Assembly (NCBI GenBank): GCA_013200995.1
Contig: CP053688.1
Coordinates: forward strand, 372,001 to 436,000
Length of the DNA stretch: 64,000 bases
Reading direction: 5' to 3'
Source of the DNA: Arthrobacter citreus
GTDB taxonomy: Bacteria; Bacillota; Bacilli; Bacillales; Bacillaceae_G
This document shows, piece after piece, positions 26,161-36,102 of this stretch. A program made the translations under genes and the position numbers. The notes below the pieces were generated by a model that saw nothing but the letters and a program-made list of their open reading frames with translations, did not search any database and was not told the origin of the DNA. Every line of letters begins with the position of its first letter. The stretch's first letter is position 1.

Positions 26161-26531
26161 ATGATATGTCTTAAGGGGCATATAGTACACTTTAATAATA
26201 GTTCTAATAATAGTGTTAAATGAGGCCTTCCTAAAAGTCAGCTTTACACACAAATAGGTGGCCTTTATTTAATTTCGAGATGTAATGTTGATCTTAATCT
26301 GTCTTGGAGTAAAGTGGGGGTATTTTAGCGGCGTTTTTCAATTAGCGTTGATTTTATCATCTTCATTTGTATATATTTAGTGGATTTTTTTACCTTTTTA
26401 GTTGTTTTAGAAAGAGTTAGTGCAAATATTTTGATTTTCTATCTTTGTATATCTACTTTTGAACAATTATTCAGGTTAGATACCCTAACCAGTATGGGTA
26501 ATATTCTATCAAATATGGGATTCTAGGGAAT
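26161..26531. other. intergenic region before the first repeat array
   Basis: A weak hairpin AGGCC / GGCCT with T-rich tail (26222-26268) may end the deacetylase transcript. An ACCCTAACCAGTATGGGTAA segment at about 26483 contains short inverted CCCTA/TGGGT arms. No gene seen. Confidence 0.4.
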
Positions 26532-26678
26532 TTAATTGCAGTTTCGTTGATTTTAATTAAAGTTTCATTTTTTTTATTTGCAGATTCTCAATTTTTATTA
26601 GCACTTTGGCCTTTATTTGCACTTCAGCCGTTAATTTCAGTTTTACTGGTTTTATTTGCACTTGGTCTTTGATTTCAG
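26532..26678. repeat. degenerate tandem array, 17-21 bp units
   Basis: Seven units after a first half unit. They end in TTATTTGCAC-like blocks (TTAATTGCAG, TTAATTAAAG, TTATTTGCAG, TTATTAGCAC, TTATTTGCAC, TTAATTTCAG, TTATTTGCAC, TGATTTCAG). Unit lengths are 21, 21, 21, 18, 18, 21 and 17. A minus-strand frame across it is a by-product of the 3-base phase and is not called as a gene. Function unknown. Confidence 0.7.
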
Positions 26679-26875
26679 CCACTTTTCTTAATATTATATT
26701 GGGGCGCCTCCATTTTTTGTTTAAGCAAGAGTGTCTCACTAAAGTGAATTTTAGAGATTTAAAAATGGAACTGAAATATTTTTAGAAAATTTAGAATTTA
26801 AGCTTGAATAAAAGAATAAACTTCAATATAATAAAAAAAAAGGATATCCTTCATAAATTGGATAGGAGAATTGCA

Positions 26876-27724
26876 ATGGAAGAATTAAAGCAAAAAGTTC
26901 AAGATGAATTCGATAATTTTTCGAAGGGGTTAAAAAAGGTCGCAAAATATTTCCTTGCAAATCCGGAAGACTTCGCAATGGATTCAGGTGTTCAAGTTGG
27001 ACAGAAGATTAATGTAAGTGAAACAACCGTTATTCGATTTTGTCATGCTCTAGGTTATAGTGGTTTTAGCGCATTACAAAAGGATATTCAGACTCGACTG
27101 TTAAATCGTAAAAGCACATTGGTTGAATACCATTCCATGAAAAATAAGATGGACATGGATCGAGATTTTTCTAAGAAAATGATGCATAAGGATGCAGAAT
27201 TAATATTGCAAACTGCTGAAGGACTAAATGAAGAAGAGTTTAATTTGGCAGTAGAGCGATTAAGTCAATCTGAAAGGATACTTGTTTCTGGTACCCGTTC
27301 TTCTCATGCAATGGCGCATTGGTTTTCGTTTGCGCTTGAACTAATCCGAGGGAATGTTAGGATGTTTCGACCAGATACGGATGATATTGTTTTACGCATT
27401 GGTGAAATGAATGAAAATAGTACGTTTGTGGCGTTTTCTTTTCATCGCTACGCATTAGAAACAATTAATATGGCTAGAGAGGCGAAATTACGAGGTGCGT
27501 TTGTGATTAGTTTTACCGATTCCGAGGTTGCACCGATTCGTGAGTATACTGATGTATTATTTACTGTTCAGCTACCGATCAAGTCAACTCTGGATGTTAG
27601 TCCGGCAGTTTTTTCTCTTATGAATTCCTTACTTGGGGGAGTTGTCGTAAAAAATTCTGATCAGTTTATGAAGCGTACAAAGGCATATGAGAATTTTCAT
27701 TTGCACCATTTCTTTGGGGAATAA
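26876..27724 (+). CDS. MurR/RpiR-family transcriptional regulator
   Basis: 282 residues. The N-terminal helix-turn-helix (residues 1-78; VGQKINVSETTVIRFCHALGY) is followed by a SIS sugar-phosphate-like domain (about 120-265; ERILVSGTRSSHAMAHWFS and AFVISFTDSEVAP). It is the first gene of the peptide/D-amino-acid cluster, so it likely controls it. The effector may be an amino-sugar phosphate or a cluster intermediate. In B. subtilis and others, MurR-type regulators sense MurNAc-6-phosphate, which would fit a cell-wall-fragment role. AGGAG lies 8 bases before ATG 26876. Confidence 0.9.
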   Translation: MEELKQKVQDEFDNFSKGLKKVAKYFLANPEDFAMDSGVQVGQKINVSETTVIRFCHALGYSGFSALQKDIQTRLLNRKSTLVEYHSMKNKMDMDRDFSKKMMHKDAELILQTAEGLNEEEFNLAVERLSQSERILVSGTRSSHAMAHWFSFALELIRGNVRMFRPDTDDIVLRIGEMNENSTFVAFSFHRYALETINMAREAKLRGAFVISFTDSEVAPIREYTDVLFTVQLPIKSTLDVSPAVFSLMNSLLGGVVVKNSDQFMKRTKAYENFHLHHFFGE

Positions 27725-27765
27725 AAGCTTTTCCTCTTATTTTTATAAAGAAAGTGGGTATAGGA

Positions 27766-28575
27766 ATGTTTCAAATTAAACGATTGGAGGAAATTGGTGA
27801 AATAGAATCCATTCAACAAATTGAAAAAGAAGTGTGGAATATGTCACCAATACCCATTCATCAAACGTACACAGCATCTCATAATGGTGGGTTGATTTTA
27901 GGAGCTTTTCACGAAAATCAATTAATAGGGTTTCAATATAGCTTTCCGGGATTTATGGACGGGAAATCCTATTTATGTTCACATATGTTAGGGGTTTTGC
28001 CTACTTATCAAAAAAGTGGGCTGGGTAAAAAGTTGAAAGAGGCACAGCGGGATTATGCTCTAGAAATGGGCTATTCATTAATTGTTTGGACATTTGATCC
28101 ATTAGAGAGTGTTAATGCCTACTTAAACTTACATAAGCTAAAGGGGATTGGCGCATCATACATTGAAAATCATTATGGCGAGATGACTGACTCGCTAAAC
28201 AAAGGATTGCCTACAGATCGTTTTTTAGTAGAGTGGTGGATTCGTAGTGATCATGTATGTAAGCCTACAAGCAGGGTTGACTTAAAAGGCTACAAACTAT
28301 TAGTAGAAACAAAGCTTGATAACTTTGGTTTTCCAACAATTAGCAGGGAATTTGAAATCAATTTAACGGAAGATATTTATGTAATTCCAATCGCTGAAGA
28401 CTTTCAACAAATAAAAAATAAACAGCCTGAGCTTGCGAAAGAATGGCGGTACAAAACAAGAAATTGGTTCCAAACCTTGTGTGAAAATGGCTTCGCTGCA
28501 AGTGATGTTATTCGAAATCCAGAAGGAAGAGTAAGTTACTATATTTTTGAAAAACGTAGAAATTTATCTCTTTAA
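27766..28575 (+). CDS. GNAT-family acyltransferase (candidate D-amino acid N-succinyltransferase)
   Basis: 269 residues. The GNAT core lies in the first 150 residues, with acyl-CoA binding segment LGVLPTYQKSGLGKKLKEAQRDYA near 83. A long C-terminal extension (FLVEWWIRSD onward) matches the COG3375-type architecture. Relatives encoded beside N-succinylamino acid racemase in Geobacillus succinylate D-amino acids; that assignment here rests on the neighbouring racemase and M20 hydrolase, not on a motif. Start ATG 27766; a GTG 12 bases earlier is also possible. 41 bases after the regulator, same strand. Confidence 0.8.
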   Translation: MFQIKRLEEIGEIESIQQIEKEVWNMSPIPIHQTYTASHNGGLILGAFHENQLIGFQYSFPGFMDGKSYLCSHMLGVLPTYQKSGLGKKLKEAQRDYALEMGYSLIVWTFDPLESVNAYLNLHKLKGIGASYIENHYGEMTDSLNKGLPTDRFLVEWWIRSDHVCKPTSRVDLKGYKLLVETKLDNFGFPTISREFEINLTEDIYVIPIAEDFQQIKNKQPELAKEWRYKTRNWFQTLCENGFAASDVIRNPEGRVSYYIFEKRRNLSL

Positions 28576-28608
28576 GCTTCCAAACTCTTTACAGGAGGAG
28601 AGATTTTC

Positions 28609-29613
28609 GTGGTTAATTTTCAAAATAGTGCATTAACGATTGATGGACACTTTGATATTTTAATGGATGTCCAGATCCAACGGGAAAAAGGAAGAAAGAA
28701 AGTAATTGAAACAGATTATTACCCTAGGTTTGTAAAAGGCGGCATTAATGTCATTATCGCTGCCATCTTTATAGACAGTGCATTTTTGCCAGAAATGGCT
28801 CTTCGCAAAGCACTAAGCCAAGTAAGTGCGCTTTATGAAGAAGTACAGGAGTCTCCTGATAAATTAATGATTTGTTATATCGGAGCCGACATGGATCTTG
28901 CGAAGGAACAAGGAAAGATTGGTTTCTTACTTTCCATTGAAGGAGCAGAACCGTTAGGAACAGATCTTAGTTTATTACGAGTTTTCTATGAATTAGGCGT
29001 TCGTAATCTAGGATTAGTTTGGAGTAGGAGAAATGCAGTAGGGGATGGGAGTTTCTTTCAACCGGTCCCTGAAGGACGAAAGGGGGGGATATCAAGCTTC
29101 GGAGTTAAGGTGATTAAAGAGGCAGAAAGGCTTGGTATTTCTATTGATGTTTCCCACTTAAATGATGAAGGCTTCTGGGATGTCATTGAAATTTGTGAAA
29201 CGCCAGTTATTGCGTCCCATTCCAACGCACGTTCTATTTGTTCAACAATGAGAAATCTGACCGATGAACAAATGATGGCAATTGCTTCCACAAATGGTGT
29301 AATAGGGATTAATGCTGCTAGTATGCTAGTTTCGGAAGACGATTCTAAAGGCAACATTGTGCAGCTCGCTAATCACTTAGATCATCTTGTGGATGTAGCA
29401 GGTATTGAACATGTTGGAATAGGGTTAGACCTTTGTAATGACTTTATGAAATATCTATCACCAGATGATTTAGCAAGTTTGCCAAGAGTACCATTTGATG
29501 TGATAGATGGACATGACAAGTTACCTCTTTTTATCGAAGAGTTAATGAATCGTGGGTATAAGGATGGAGAAATATTAGCAATATTAGGAGGTAATTTTAG
29601 AAGAATTTATTAA
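28609..29613 (+). CDS. membrane dipeptidase (peptidase M19)
   Basis: 334 residues. TIM-barrel dinuclear zinc dipeptidase with metal ligands His14 and Asp16 (DGHFDILMD), the bridging Glu in LLSIEGAEPLG, and His residues in VIASHSNAR and near DVSHLND. The catalytic VGIGLDLCND stretch is near the end. M19 enzymes split dipeptides and accept a D-amino acid in the C-terminal position. That is consistent with degrading L,D-dipeptides from peptidoglycan or antibiotics. AGGAGGAGA lies 8 bases before the GTG. Third gene of the cluster. Confidence 0.9.
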   Translation: MVNFQNSALTIDGHFDILMDVQIQREKGRKKVIETDYYPRFVKGGINVIIAAIFIDSAFLPEMALRKALSQVSALYEEVQESPDKLMICYIGADMDLAKEQGKIGFLLSIEGAEPLGTDLSLLRVFYELGVRNLGLVWSRRNAVGDGSFFQPVPEGRKGGISSFGVKVIKEAERLGISIDVSHLNDEGFWDVIEICETPVIASHSNARSICSTMRNLTDEQMMAIASTNGVIGINAASMLVSEDDSKGNIVQLANHLDHLVDVAGIEHVGIGLDLCNDFMKYLSPDDLASLPRVPFDVIDGHDKLPLFIEELMNRGYKDGEILAILGGNFRRIY

Positions 29614-29665
29614 ATAAAGTGGAAGGTTTTTACAAAAACAGTTCACTTTCATAGGAGGTTTTAGA

Positions 29666-30811
29666 ATGACTAATAGTCCAATTACAATTCGGCAAATTAC
29701 GTTGCACCGATTAAACATGAAGTTAAATGCTCCTTTCACTACAAGCTTTGGTACCTTTGAAGATAAAGAGTTTTATATTATTGAAGTGGAGGATGAGTTC
29801 GGGAACGTTGGGTTTGGAGAATCTGTAGCCTTTTCTAGTCCTTGGTATAGTGAGGAAACGGTTAAAACAAATAAACATATTATGGAAGATTTTCTCATTC
29901 CGTTATTGTTTGAGGCTCCAATTCATCACCCAGATGAAGTGTCTGAACGTTTCCAAGCGATCAGAAAAAATAACATGGCAAAGGCTGGACTAGAAGGAGC
30001 AGTTTGGGATCTTTATGCTAAAAGACAAAAATTACCACTCTATAAAGCACTTGGTGGAAATAAAGATCAAATCGATGTTGGAATTAGTATCGGTCTTCAG
30101 CCAACAGTAAAAGGACTTCTTCAACTGGTGGACTCTCATGTCGAGGCTGGTTACAAACGAATAAAATTAAAAATTAAACCTGGGTCTGATTATGAAATGT
30201 TAAAAGAAGTAAGAAGGGAATTTCCAACTATTTCAATGATGGCTGATGCAAATTCTGCTTATACTTTAGCCGATATAGAGATATTAAAAAAACTCGATGA
30301 ATTTAATTTAACGATGATTGAACAGCCGTTAAGTCATGATGATATTATTGACCATGCCAAATTGCAGCAACAGCTAGTGACGCCTATTTGTTTGGATGAA
30401 AGTATTCATTCACTAGAAGATGCTAGAAAAGCGATTGAGTTAGGTAGCTGTCGAATTATTAATATTAAAATTGGACGTGTTGGCGGACTGACTGAGGCAA
30501 AAAAAATACACGATTATTGTTTAATGAAAGGTATACCTGTTTGGTGCGGAGGTATGCTAGAAGCGGGTATTGGTCGTGCTCATAATATCGCCTTAACGAC
30601 ATTAGATCAGTTTATTTTACCTGGGGATACTGCGGCATCAGCAAGTTACTGGGAACGAGATATTATTGATCCTGAAGTAATTGTAGATCATGGAGTTATT
30701 CATTTACCACAGAAATATGGTATTGGCTATGACATAAATCGAGAGGCATTAGATTACTATTGCGTCGAAAAAAATGTATTCCTAGAATCGAATTACAATG
30801 TGAAAACTTAA
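29666..30811 (+). CDS. enolase-superfamily N-succinylamino acid racemase / o-succinylbenzoate synthase
   Basis: 381 residues of the MLE subgroup. Catalytic lysines lie in KLK (Lys167, Lys169), metal ligands are Asp194 (DANSAYT), Glu219 (MIEQP) and Asp244 (LDESI), and the second catalytic lysine Lys268 is in NIKIGRVGG. Alternative reading is menC of menaquinone synthesis, but no men genes are near. Proximity to a GNAT acyltransferase and an M20 hydrolase instead points to N-succinylamino acid racemase. TAGGAGG lies 6-7 bases before the ATG. Confidence 0.88.
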   Translation: MTNSPITIRQITLHRLNMKLNAPFTTSFGTFEDKEFYIIEVEDEFGNVGFGESVAFSSPWYSEETVKTNKHIMEDFLIPLLFEAPIHHPDEVSERFQAIRKNNMAKAGLEGAVWDLYAKRQKLPLYKALGGNKDQIDVGISIGLQPTVKGLLQLVDSHVEAGYKRIKLKIKPGSDYEMLKEVRREFPTISMMADANSAYTLADIEILKKLDEFNLTMIEQPLSHDDIIDHAKLQQQLVTPICLDESIHSLEDARKAIELGSCRIINIKIGRVGGLTEAKKIHDYCLMKGIPVWCGGMLEAGIGRAHNIALTTLDQFILPGDTAASASYWERDIIDPEVIVDHGVIHLPQKYGIGYDINREALDYYCVEKNVFLESNYNVKT

Positions 30812-31105
30812 AATTTCGAAAAGTCAGAAAATATAATTGACTAGAAATTCTAAGAGACTATATAATAGGTCAAAAGGAAATACTTTATAATTTATAAAAA
30901 TGAAGTGTTTGCTTTTTTATGGTAATACTTAATGGTTTAATCAAGTTAAAAATACAACTAATTATCTTATCAAATAACCTACTAATCATCTAATCATCTA
31001 ATCAGCTAACCTCAAAAAAATCTTACTTTAGTACAAGTAACGTTCCTACCCATTCATTCAAGAATCGATCACCAATAAGAAAATAACTTAAACTCTAGTA
31101 GTCAC
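30812..31105. other. intergenic region inside the D-amino-acid cluster
   Basis: Contains a short microsatellite of 8-bp units, TAATCATC TAATCATC TAATCAGC then TAAC (30983-31010). No terminator with a clean T-run is visible. The 350-base gap suggests that the downstream genes have their own promoter. Confidence 0.5.
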
Positions 31106-31129
31106 ACCTAAAGTTAATTAATTTTAGGT
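31106..31129. promoter_or_regulatory. inverted repeat before the serine hydrolase gene
   Basis: ACCTAAA and TTTAGGT, perfect 7-bp arms spaced 10 bases, 33 bases before the start. Possible operator, for example for the RpiR-type regulator of the cluster. Confidence 0.35.
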
Positions 31130-31161
31130 TTAATAAAAAAATATTAAGGGAGAGTGCTGTA

Positions 31162-32589
31162 ATGGGACACAATGTATTGAAAAAAGTAAAAGAGTTTGAA
31201 GGGTATTGTAATGAAATCGTAGAGAAGTATCAAATTCCTGGGTATATGATTGGTCTAGCAAAAAATGGTGAACTTTTCTATGAAAGCGGTTTCGGTTTCC
31301 GTGATAAAGAAAATGAGTTACTTTTATCCTCTGACACAGTACTTGGAATTGGCTCAGTCACTAAATCTTTTACTTGTGTAGCCATTCTCCAATTACAAGA
31401 GGCAGGGAAATTATCGGTTCAAGATCCTATTATTAAATATTTACCTGAGTTTAAGACAAGCAATGATGAATATACAAAACTGATGACGATCCATCATTTT
31501 ATGACACATTCAGCCGGGCTTCCACCAATTCCAAGTCTTTATGGTGCTATGAGTAAAACGCTAGCGTTAGATCCAAAATTTGATGACGGCAAAGAGGAAG
31601 AAAAGTCTCCTGAAATTCCATACATTGCTACATACGAGGAATTAATGGAATCGATCGCTAAGGGAGAATATGCTCTTCTTGGTGCTCCTGGTACTGAGTT
31701 TAGTTATTCTAATGATTGTTATGCCCTGCTTGGAGCTGTTGTAGAAAGAGTTAGCGGTATTACTTATGAGCAGTACATGAAGGATTATATTTTAGAGCCA
31801 GCTGGCATGAAAAATAGTGTCTTCCATCTTCATGAATTGGATGGGCATGAAGATATTTCTAACTTATATGCTTCTAGAAAAGTAGATGACGAGACGATTG
31901 TGTTTGAGTCAAATAATCCATGGGATGCACCATCGATGCGTGCAGCAGGATTCTTAAAATCAACAGTAAACGATATGCTTAAATATGCAGAAATCTTCCG
32001 AAATGAAGGCAAAGTAGGAGATGCTCAAATTTTAACTCCTGAGAGTGTTGAAGCTATGACTACTCCTTTTATCCAATGCGGATATACTGAATTCTATGGC
32101 TACGGAGTAATGATTCATCCAGATTTCTATGGATATAAACTTGTTGAACATGGCGGTTCTATTAAAGGGGTATCAGCTCAACTGAATATTATTCCTGAGT
32201 TAGGTTTAACTGGTTTTTCGAATGCTAATTTAATAGGTGTTCCTTCTAAGAAACTTTTAAATAGTGCCTTTGCAGATTATTTGGAAAAACCAATAAGATC
32301 TTCAAACTTAAACGTGGCGGAAATAAATTTAAATGTAGAACAATTACAAGAATATGTAGGGAAATATGTTTCTGGTGAGGGCGGTAAGGTTGAGTTTTCA
32401 ATCAATGATGAAGGAAAACTTTGCGCTCAAATGGAAGGGATGGTAGACTCGCTCGTTAAACCGATTGAGGAAGATTGGTTCTTATTTGAAATGAGAGAAG
32501 ATGAATATTCAATTCAATTTAAAAGAGACGAAGAAGGAAAAATTAGTCGTTGTGTATTTGGATTCAGACAATTAGTAAAAACGGAATAA
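31162..32589 (+). CDS. serine hydrolase of the beta-lactamase / PBP class C family
   Basis: 475 residues. The serine active site SVTK lies at residues 65-68 (Ser65, Lys68) and Tyr-Ser-Asn at 182-184, followed by an HGG-type third motif (VEHGGSIKGV). No signal peptide is seen, so it acts in the cytoplasm, unlike true beta-lactamases. The C-terminal 110 residues form a lipocalin-like domain common in D-aminopeptidase/DmpB-type members. A D-amino acid or D-peptide substrate is suggested by context. AAGGGAGAG lies about 8 bases before the ATG. First gene of the second transport segment. Confidence 0.9.
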   Translation: MGHNVLKKVKEFEGYCNEIVEKYQIPGYMIGLAKNGELFYESGFGFRDKENELLLSSDTVLGIGSVTKSFTCVAILQLQEAGKLSVQDPIIKYLPEFKTSNDEYTKLMTIHHFMTHSAGLPPIPSLYGAMSKTLALDPKFDDGKEEEKSPEIPYIATYEELMESIAKGEYALLGAPGTEFSYSNDCYALLGAVVERVSGITYEQYMKDYILEPAGMKNSVFHLHELDGHEDISNLYASRKVDDETIVFESNNPWDAPSMRAAGFLKSTVNDMLKYAEIFRNEGKVGDAQILTPESVEAMTTPFIQCGYTEFYGYGVMIHPDFYGYKLVEHGGSIKGVSAQLNIIPELGLTGFSNANLIGVPSKKLLNSAFADYLEKPIRSSNLNVAEINLNVEQLQEYVGKYVSGEGGKVEFSINDEGKLCAQMEGMVDSLVKPIEEDWFLFEMREDEYSIQFKRDEEGKISRCVFGFRQLVKTE

Positions 32590-32602
32590 GGAGGCTAGTC
32601 AA

Positions 32603-34249
32603 TTGCGTACAAAAACTGCACGTAAAATATTCCCAAGATTCGCACTATTATCAGTGAGCGTTCTTACTATTTTTGCAATGACTGCATGTAATTCTACTGA
32701 CCAAGCATCGACGAATAAAAAGAATAATGCGACAACTGCTTTAACTTCTCCACAAACAGGTGGAACAATTACGGTTGGGCTTTCGCAGGAACCAGATACG
32801 CTTGATATTCAAAAAACAGCAATGAGTACAGCTGATGAAATTTCAAATCGTTTAGGAAATACGCTTTTAACACTTGATCCAAAAACGAATGAAATTGCTC
32901 CAGGTCTTGCAGAAAGCTACCAAGTATCTAATGATGGTAAATCGATTACGTTTAAAATTCGTCAAGGTGTTACCTTCCATGATGGAACACCTTTAACATC
33001 GAAGTCATTTAAAGAAACATTTGACCGTATGTTAAATCCAGCTACTGGTGCGCCTTTAGTTAGCTTTTTAGCTGGTGTAAAATCGGTTTCGACTCCAGAT
33101 GATCAAACATTAGTCGTTGATTTGGCACAACCATCGGCACCATTTTTAAATAACTTAACGACTGGATTTTTACAACCATTATCGTTATCCGCTATCAATA
33201 AAGGTGGAGCTAATTATGGAAGGAACCCTGTCGGAGTTGGTCCTTGGAAGTTTGAGAAATGGGAAACAGGACAATCTGTTACATTAGATCGAAATAATGA
33301 CTACAATTGGGCGCCATCCTTCTTTGCAAATAAAGGAAAGGCTTACCCAGATAAATTAGTTTATAAATTTATTACGGATCCACAAACAATGCTTGCTGCT
33401 CTTGATAGTGGCTCGATTGATGTTCTAGTAAATGCGGCTCCAAAAGATGCTGAAAGATATCGCAAGAATGATAAGTTCCAAGTCCTAGATGCTGATCAAC
33501 AAGGGCTAGGATTATTCTTAGAGATGAATCTTGATAATGAACTGTTAAAGGACAAAAATGTGAGAACAGCATTGAACATGGCTATTAACAAAGATGCCAT
33601 TATTAAAGCAGCTCTTAATGGTGAAGGAACAGCGGCATATGGACCACTTTCATCTTCTATTTTTGGATATGATCCGAATGTGAAAGATTACGGCATTAAA
33701 TACAATAAAGACGAAGCGATCAAATTATTAGAAAGCTCAGGCTGGAGTAAAAATAGCCAAGGTATTATGGAGAAAGACGGAAAGAAACTAGAGTTTGATC
33801 TTTCAGTCTATAGTACACAAAGTCAAGCTGCACAAATCGTTCAAGCGATGTTAAAGGATATTGGTATTACCATTAATATTAAACAAATGGAAACAGCAAC
33901 TTTAATCCAAAAAGCATCTAAAGGAGAATTTGATCTGTCATTCTTAAGTTATTCTTACTCAGATCCTGACATTCTTTATATGCTATTCCATTCAAGTCAA
34001 ATTGGTGGATTAAATCACATTCGAGTGAAAAATTCAGAGCTTGATGCTTTATTAGAAAAAGGTAGAACAACTACCAATGCTGATGAAAGAAAACAGGTTT
34101 ATGCTGACGCTCAAAAGTTGATTGTTGAAAATGCTTACTGGGTACCAATTTATTCTCCTAAAGTATTTTATATTGTCAATAAGAGGGTACATGATATTAA
34201 ACTTCAGTCAACAAATATACTTTTAAATGATAGTTGGGTGAATAAGTAA
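32603..34249 (+). CDS. dppE: peptide ABC transporter substrate-binding lipoprotein (family 5)
   Basis: 548 residues. A lipoprotein signal with Cys29 in FAMTACN is followed by the family-5 solute-binding fold (GGTITVGLSQEPDTLDIQK, then NPVGVGPWKFEKWETGQ). It captures oligo- or dipeptides outside the cell and hands them to the four genes that follow. TTG start with AGGAGG 9 bases upstream. Stop codon overlaps the permease start (TAATG), so it is cotranslated with the transporter. Confidence 0.92.
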   Translation: MRTKTARKIFPRFALLSVSVLTIFAMTACNSTDQASTNKKNNATTALTSPQTGGTITVGLSQEPDTLDIQKTAMSTADEISNRLGNTLLTLDPKTNEIAPGLAESYQVSNDGKSITFKIRQGVTFHDGTPLTSKSFKETFDRMLNPATGAPLVSFLAGVKSVSTPDDQTLVVDLAQPSAPFLNNLTTGFLQPLSLSAINKGGANYGRNPVGVGPWKFEKWETGQSVTLDRNNDYNWAPSFFANKGKAYPDKLVYKFITDPQTMLAALDSGSIDVLVNAAPKDAERYRKNDKFQVLDADQQGLGLFLEMNLDNELLKDKNVRTALNMAINKDAIIKAALNGEGTAAYGPLSSSIFGYDPNVKDYGIKYNKDEAIKLLESSGWSKNSQGIMEKDGKKLEFDLSVYSTQSQAAQIVQAMLKDIGITINIKQMETATLIQKASKGEFDLSFLSYSYSDPDILYMLFHSSQIGGLNHIRVKNSELDALLEKGRTTTNADERKQVYADAQKLIVENAYWVPIYSPKVFYIVNKRVHDIKLQSTNILLNDSWVNK

Positions 34250-35184
34250 TGACTCAATACATTCTAAACCGGATCGTTTCAGCCATCATTGTTATTTTTG
34301 GTATCTCGATACTCTCCTTTTTTCTAATACACTTGATACCTGGAGATCCAGTCAAAATAATGCTCGGTTTAAATGCTTCACCAGAACAAGTAGCAAAACT
34401 AACACACCATTTGGGGCTGGATAAGCCCCTTTTGGTTCAGTATTTACAATACATTAATAATGTTTTTCACGGCGATTTTGGGACTTCCCTGAAAACAGGT
34501 AGACCAGTATTGACTGAGATTTTAGATCGTTTCCCTGAAACAATAAAGTTAGCAGCAATTGGGATGGTATTTGCCGTCATAATTGGAATCGCGTTAGGTA
34601 TTTTAGCAGCAAAATACAAGGATACGATAATCGATACATTTTGTACCGGCCTAGCAACCTTAGGTGTATCTATTCCTAGCTTTTGGTTAGGAATCTTATT
34701 AATTTTAGTATTTTCTGTAAAGTTAAGCTGGTTTCCAATTGCTGATGGAACTGGACTCAGATCACTCATTCTACCTGCTATTACTTTAGGAGTAGTCATG
34801 TCAACTATGATTAGTAGATTAACTAGAAATGGAATGGTGGAGGTTCTATCGAATGACTTTATTCGTACTGCACGCTCGAAAGGTTTAGAGGAACGTCATA
34901 TATTATTCCGCCATGCCTTTAGAAATGTGCTTATTCCAATTATTACGGTCATTGGATTGCAAATAGCAGCTCTACTTGGTGGTACAGTAATTATCGAGCA
35001 AGTCTTTAATTGGCCTGGTTTAGGTACACTTTCCATTGGTGCGATTATGTCAAGGGATTTTCCGATGATTCAGGGTACTGTTTTATTTATGGGAGCTGTT
35101 TACGTTAGCGTTAATATATTAGTAGACATCGTTTACAGTTTAATCGATCCACGTGTTAAATTGAATGAAAAGGGTGAAGGGTAA
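34249..35184 (+). CDS. dppB: peptide ABC transporter permease, DppB-like
   Basis: 311 residues. Six transmembrane segments; BPD-type permease with the EAA-loop region RTARSKGLEERHILFRHAFRN typical of OppB/DppB. Begins within the stop of the binding-protein gene and overlaps the next permease by one base. Forms the membrane channel with the DppC-like partner. Confidence 0.93.
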   Translation: MTQYILNRIVSAIIVIFGISILSFFLIHLIPGDPVKIMLGLNASPEQVAKLTHHLGLDKPLLVQYLQYINNVFHGDFGTSLKTGRPVLTEILDRFPETIKLAAIGMVFAVIIGIALGILAAKYKDTIIDTFCTGLATLGVSIPSFWLGILLILVFSVKLSWFPIADGTGLRSLILPAITLGVVMSTMISRLTRNGMVEVLSNDFIRTARSKGLEERHILFRHAFRNVLIPIITVIGLQIAALLGGTVIIEQVFNWPGLGTLSIGAIMSRDFPMIQGTVLFMGAVYVSVNILVDIVYSLIDPRVKLNEKGEG

Positions 35185-36083
35185 TGGCAAAATTGAGTGA
35201 GGCATATAAACCAATTGAGGCTCCCACTCTACGTAGGACACCTAAACTTATTAAACTCACAACTTTCCATAAAATTCTTAGCTATAAGCGGGCCAAATAT
35301 TGTTTGATTTTTTTACTATTAATTGTTTTAATTGGCATTTTTGCTCCAGTCATTGCACCGTATAATCCTGAGAAGCCTTTCTATGATGCCATTTTACAAG
35401 CTCCAAATAAGGAGCACATTTTTGGAACGGATTCACTAGGAAGGGATGTATTCTCAAGGCTAGTTTATGGAGTTCGCGTTACTCTAACTGTTTCCACACT
35501 TGCTTTAGGTATCACTTTAGTCGCTGGTACGTTTATCGGGTTAATTAGCGCTTATATCGGTGGGCTTGTGGATAACGTTTTAATGCGGATCATGGATGTA
35601 TTGTTAGCTTTACCAAGTATTGTTTTAGCTCTTGCAATTGTTGCAATCTTAGGTCCAAGTCTAACAAATGCCATGATTGCAGTTGGAATTGCTTCAATAC
35701 CGGGCTTTGCCAGATTAACTAGAGGTGCTGTATTGACGGTGAAATTTTCAGATTTCGTCGAAGCAAGTCGTTCGATTGGAAGCTCAAATAGCTGGATTTT
35801 GAGAAGACAAATTTTACCTAATATTTTTGGGGTTCTACTTGTTTATACAACATTATTTATCGGAGTTGCCATTTTAGATACAGCTGGACTTAGTTTCATC
35901 GGACTCGGTGCCCAACCGCCGACGCCTGAATGGGGAACCATGCTTAGTGAAGGGAAGCAATATATTAATGACGCTTGGTGGCTAGCAACATTTCCTGGTC
36001 TAGCGATTACGGCTGTTGTGTTTTCGGTTAATTTCTTAGGTGATGTTTTAAGAGATGTATTTGATCCAAAAGCATCAAGGTAA
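35184..36083 (+). CDS. dppC: peptide ABC transporter permease, DppC-like
   Basis: 299 residues. A long hydrophilic N-terminal arm precedes six membrane helices. The DppC signature GTDSLGRDVFSRLVYG near residue 78 and the EAA loop FVEASRSIGSSNSWILRRQILPN are present. Starts one base inside the stop of dppB (TAATG). Second half of the heterodimeric channel. Confidence 0.93.
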   Translation: MAKLSEAYKPIEAPTLRRTPKLIKLTTFHKILSYKRAKYCLIFLLLIVLIGIFAPVIAPYNPEKPFYDAILQAPNKEHIFGTDSLGRDVFSRLVYGVRVTLTVSTLALGITLVAGTFIGLISAYIGGLVDNVLMRIMDVLLALPSIVLALAIVAILGPSLTNAMIAVGIASIPGFARLTRGAVLTVKFSDFVEASRSIGSSNSWILRRQILPNIFGVLLVYTTLFIGVAILDTAGLSFIGLGAQPPTPEWGTMLSEGKQYINDAWWLATFPGLAITAVVFSVNFLGDVLRDVFDPKASR

Positions 36084-36102
36084 CGAGAAGGAGAGGGCGA
36101 TT

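Noticed and set aside
26557..26739. Minus-strand lysine-rich repeat protein
   Set aside because: Again a by-product of the repeat array; composition is low complexity and no start signals are present.
29666..30811. menC of menaquinone synthesis
   Set aside because: The fold fits, but no other men gene is near, while its neighbours fit the N-succinylamino acid racemase pathway.
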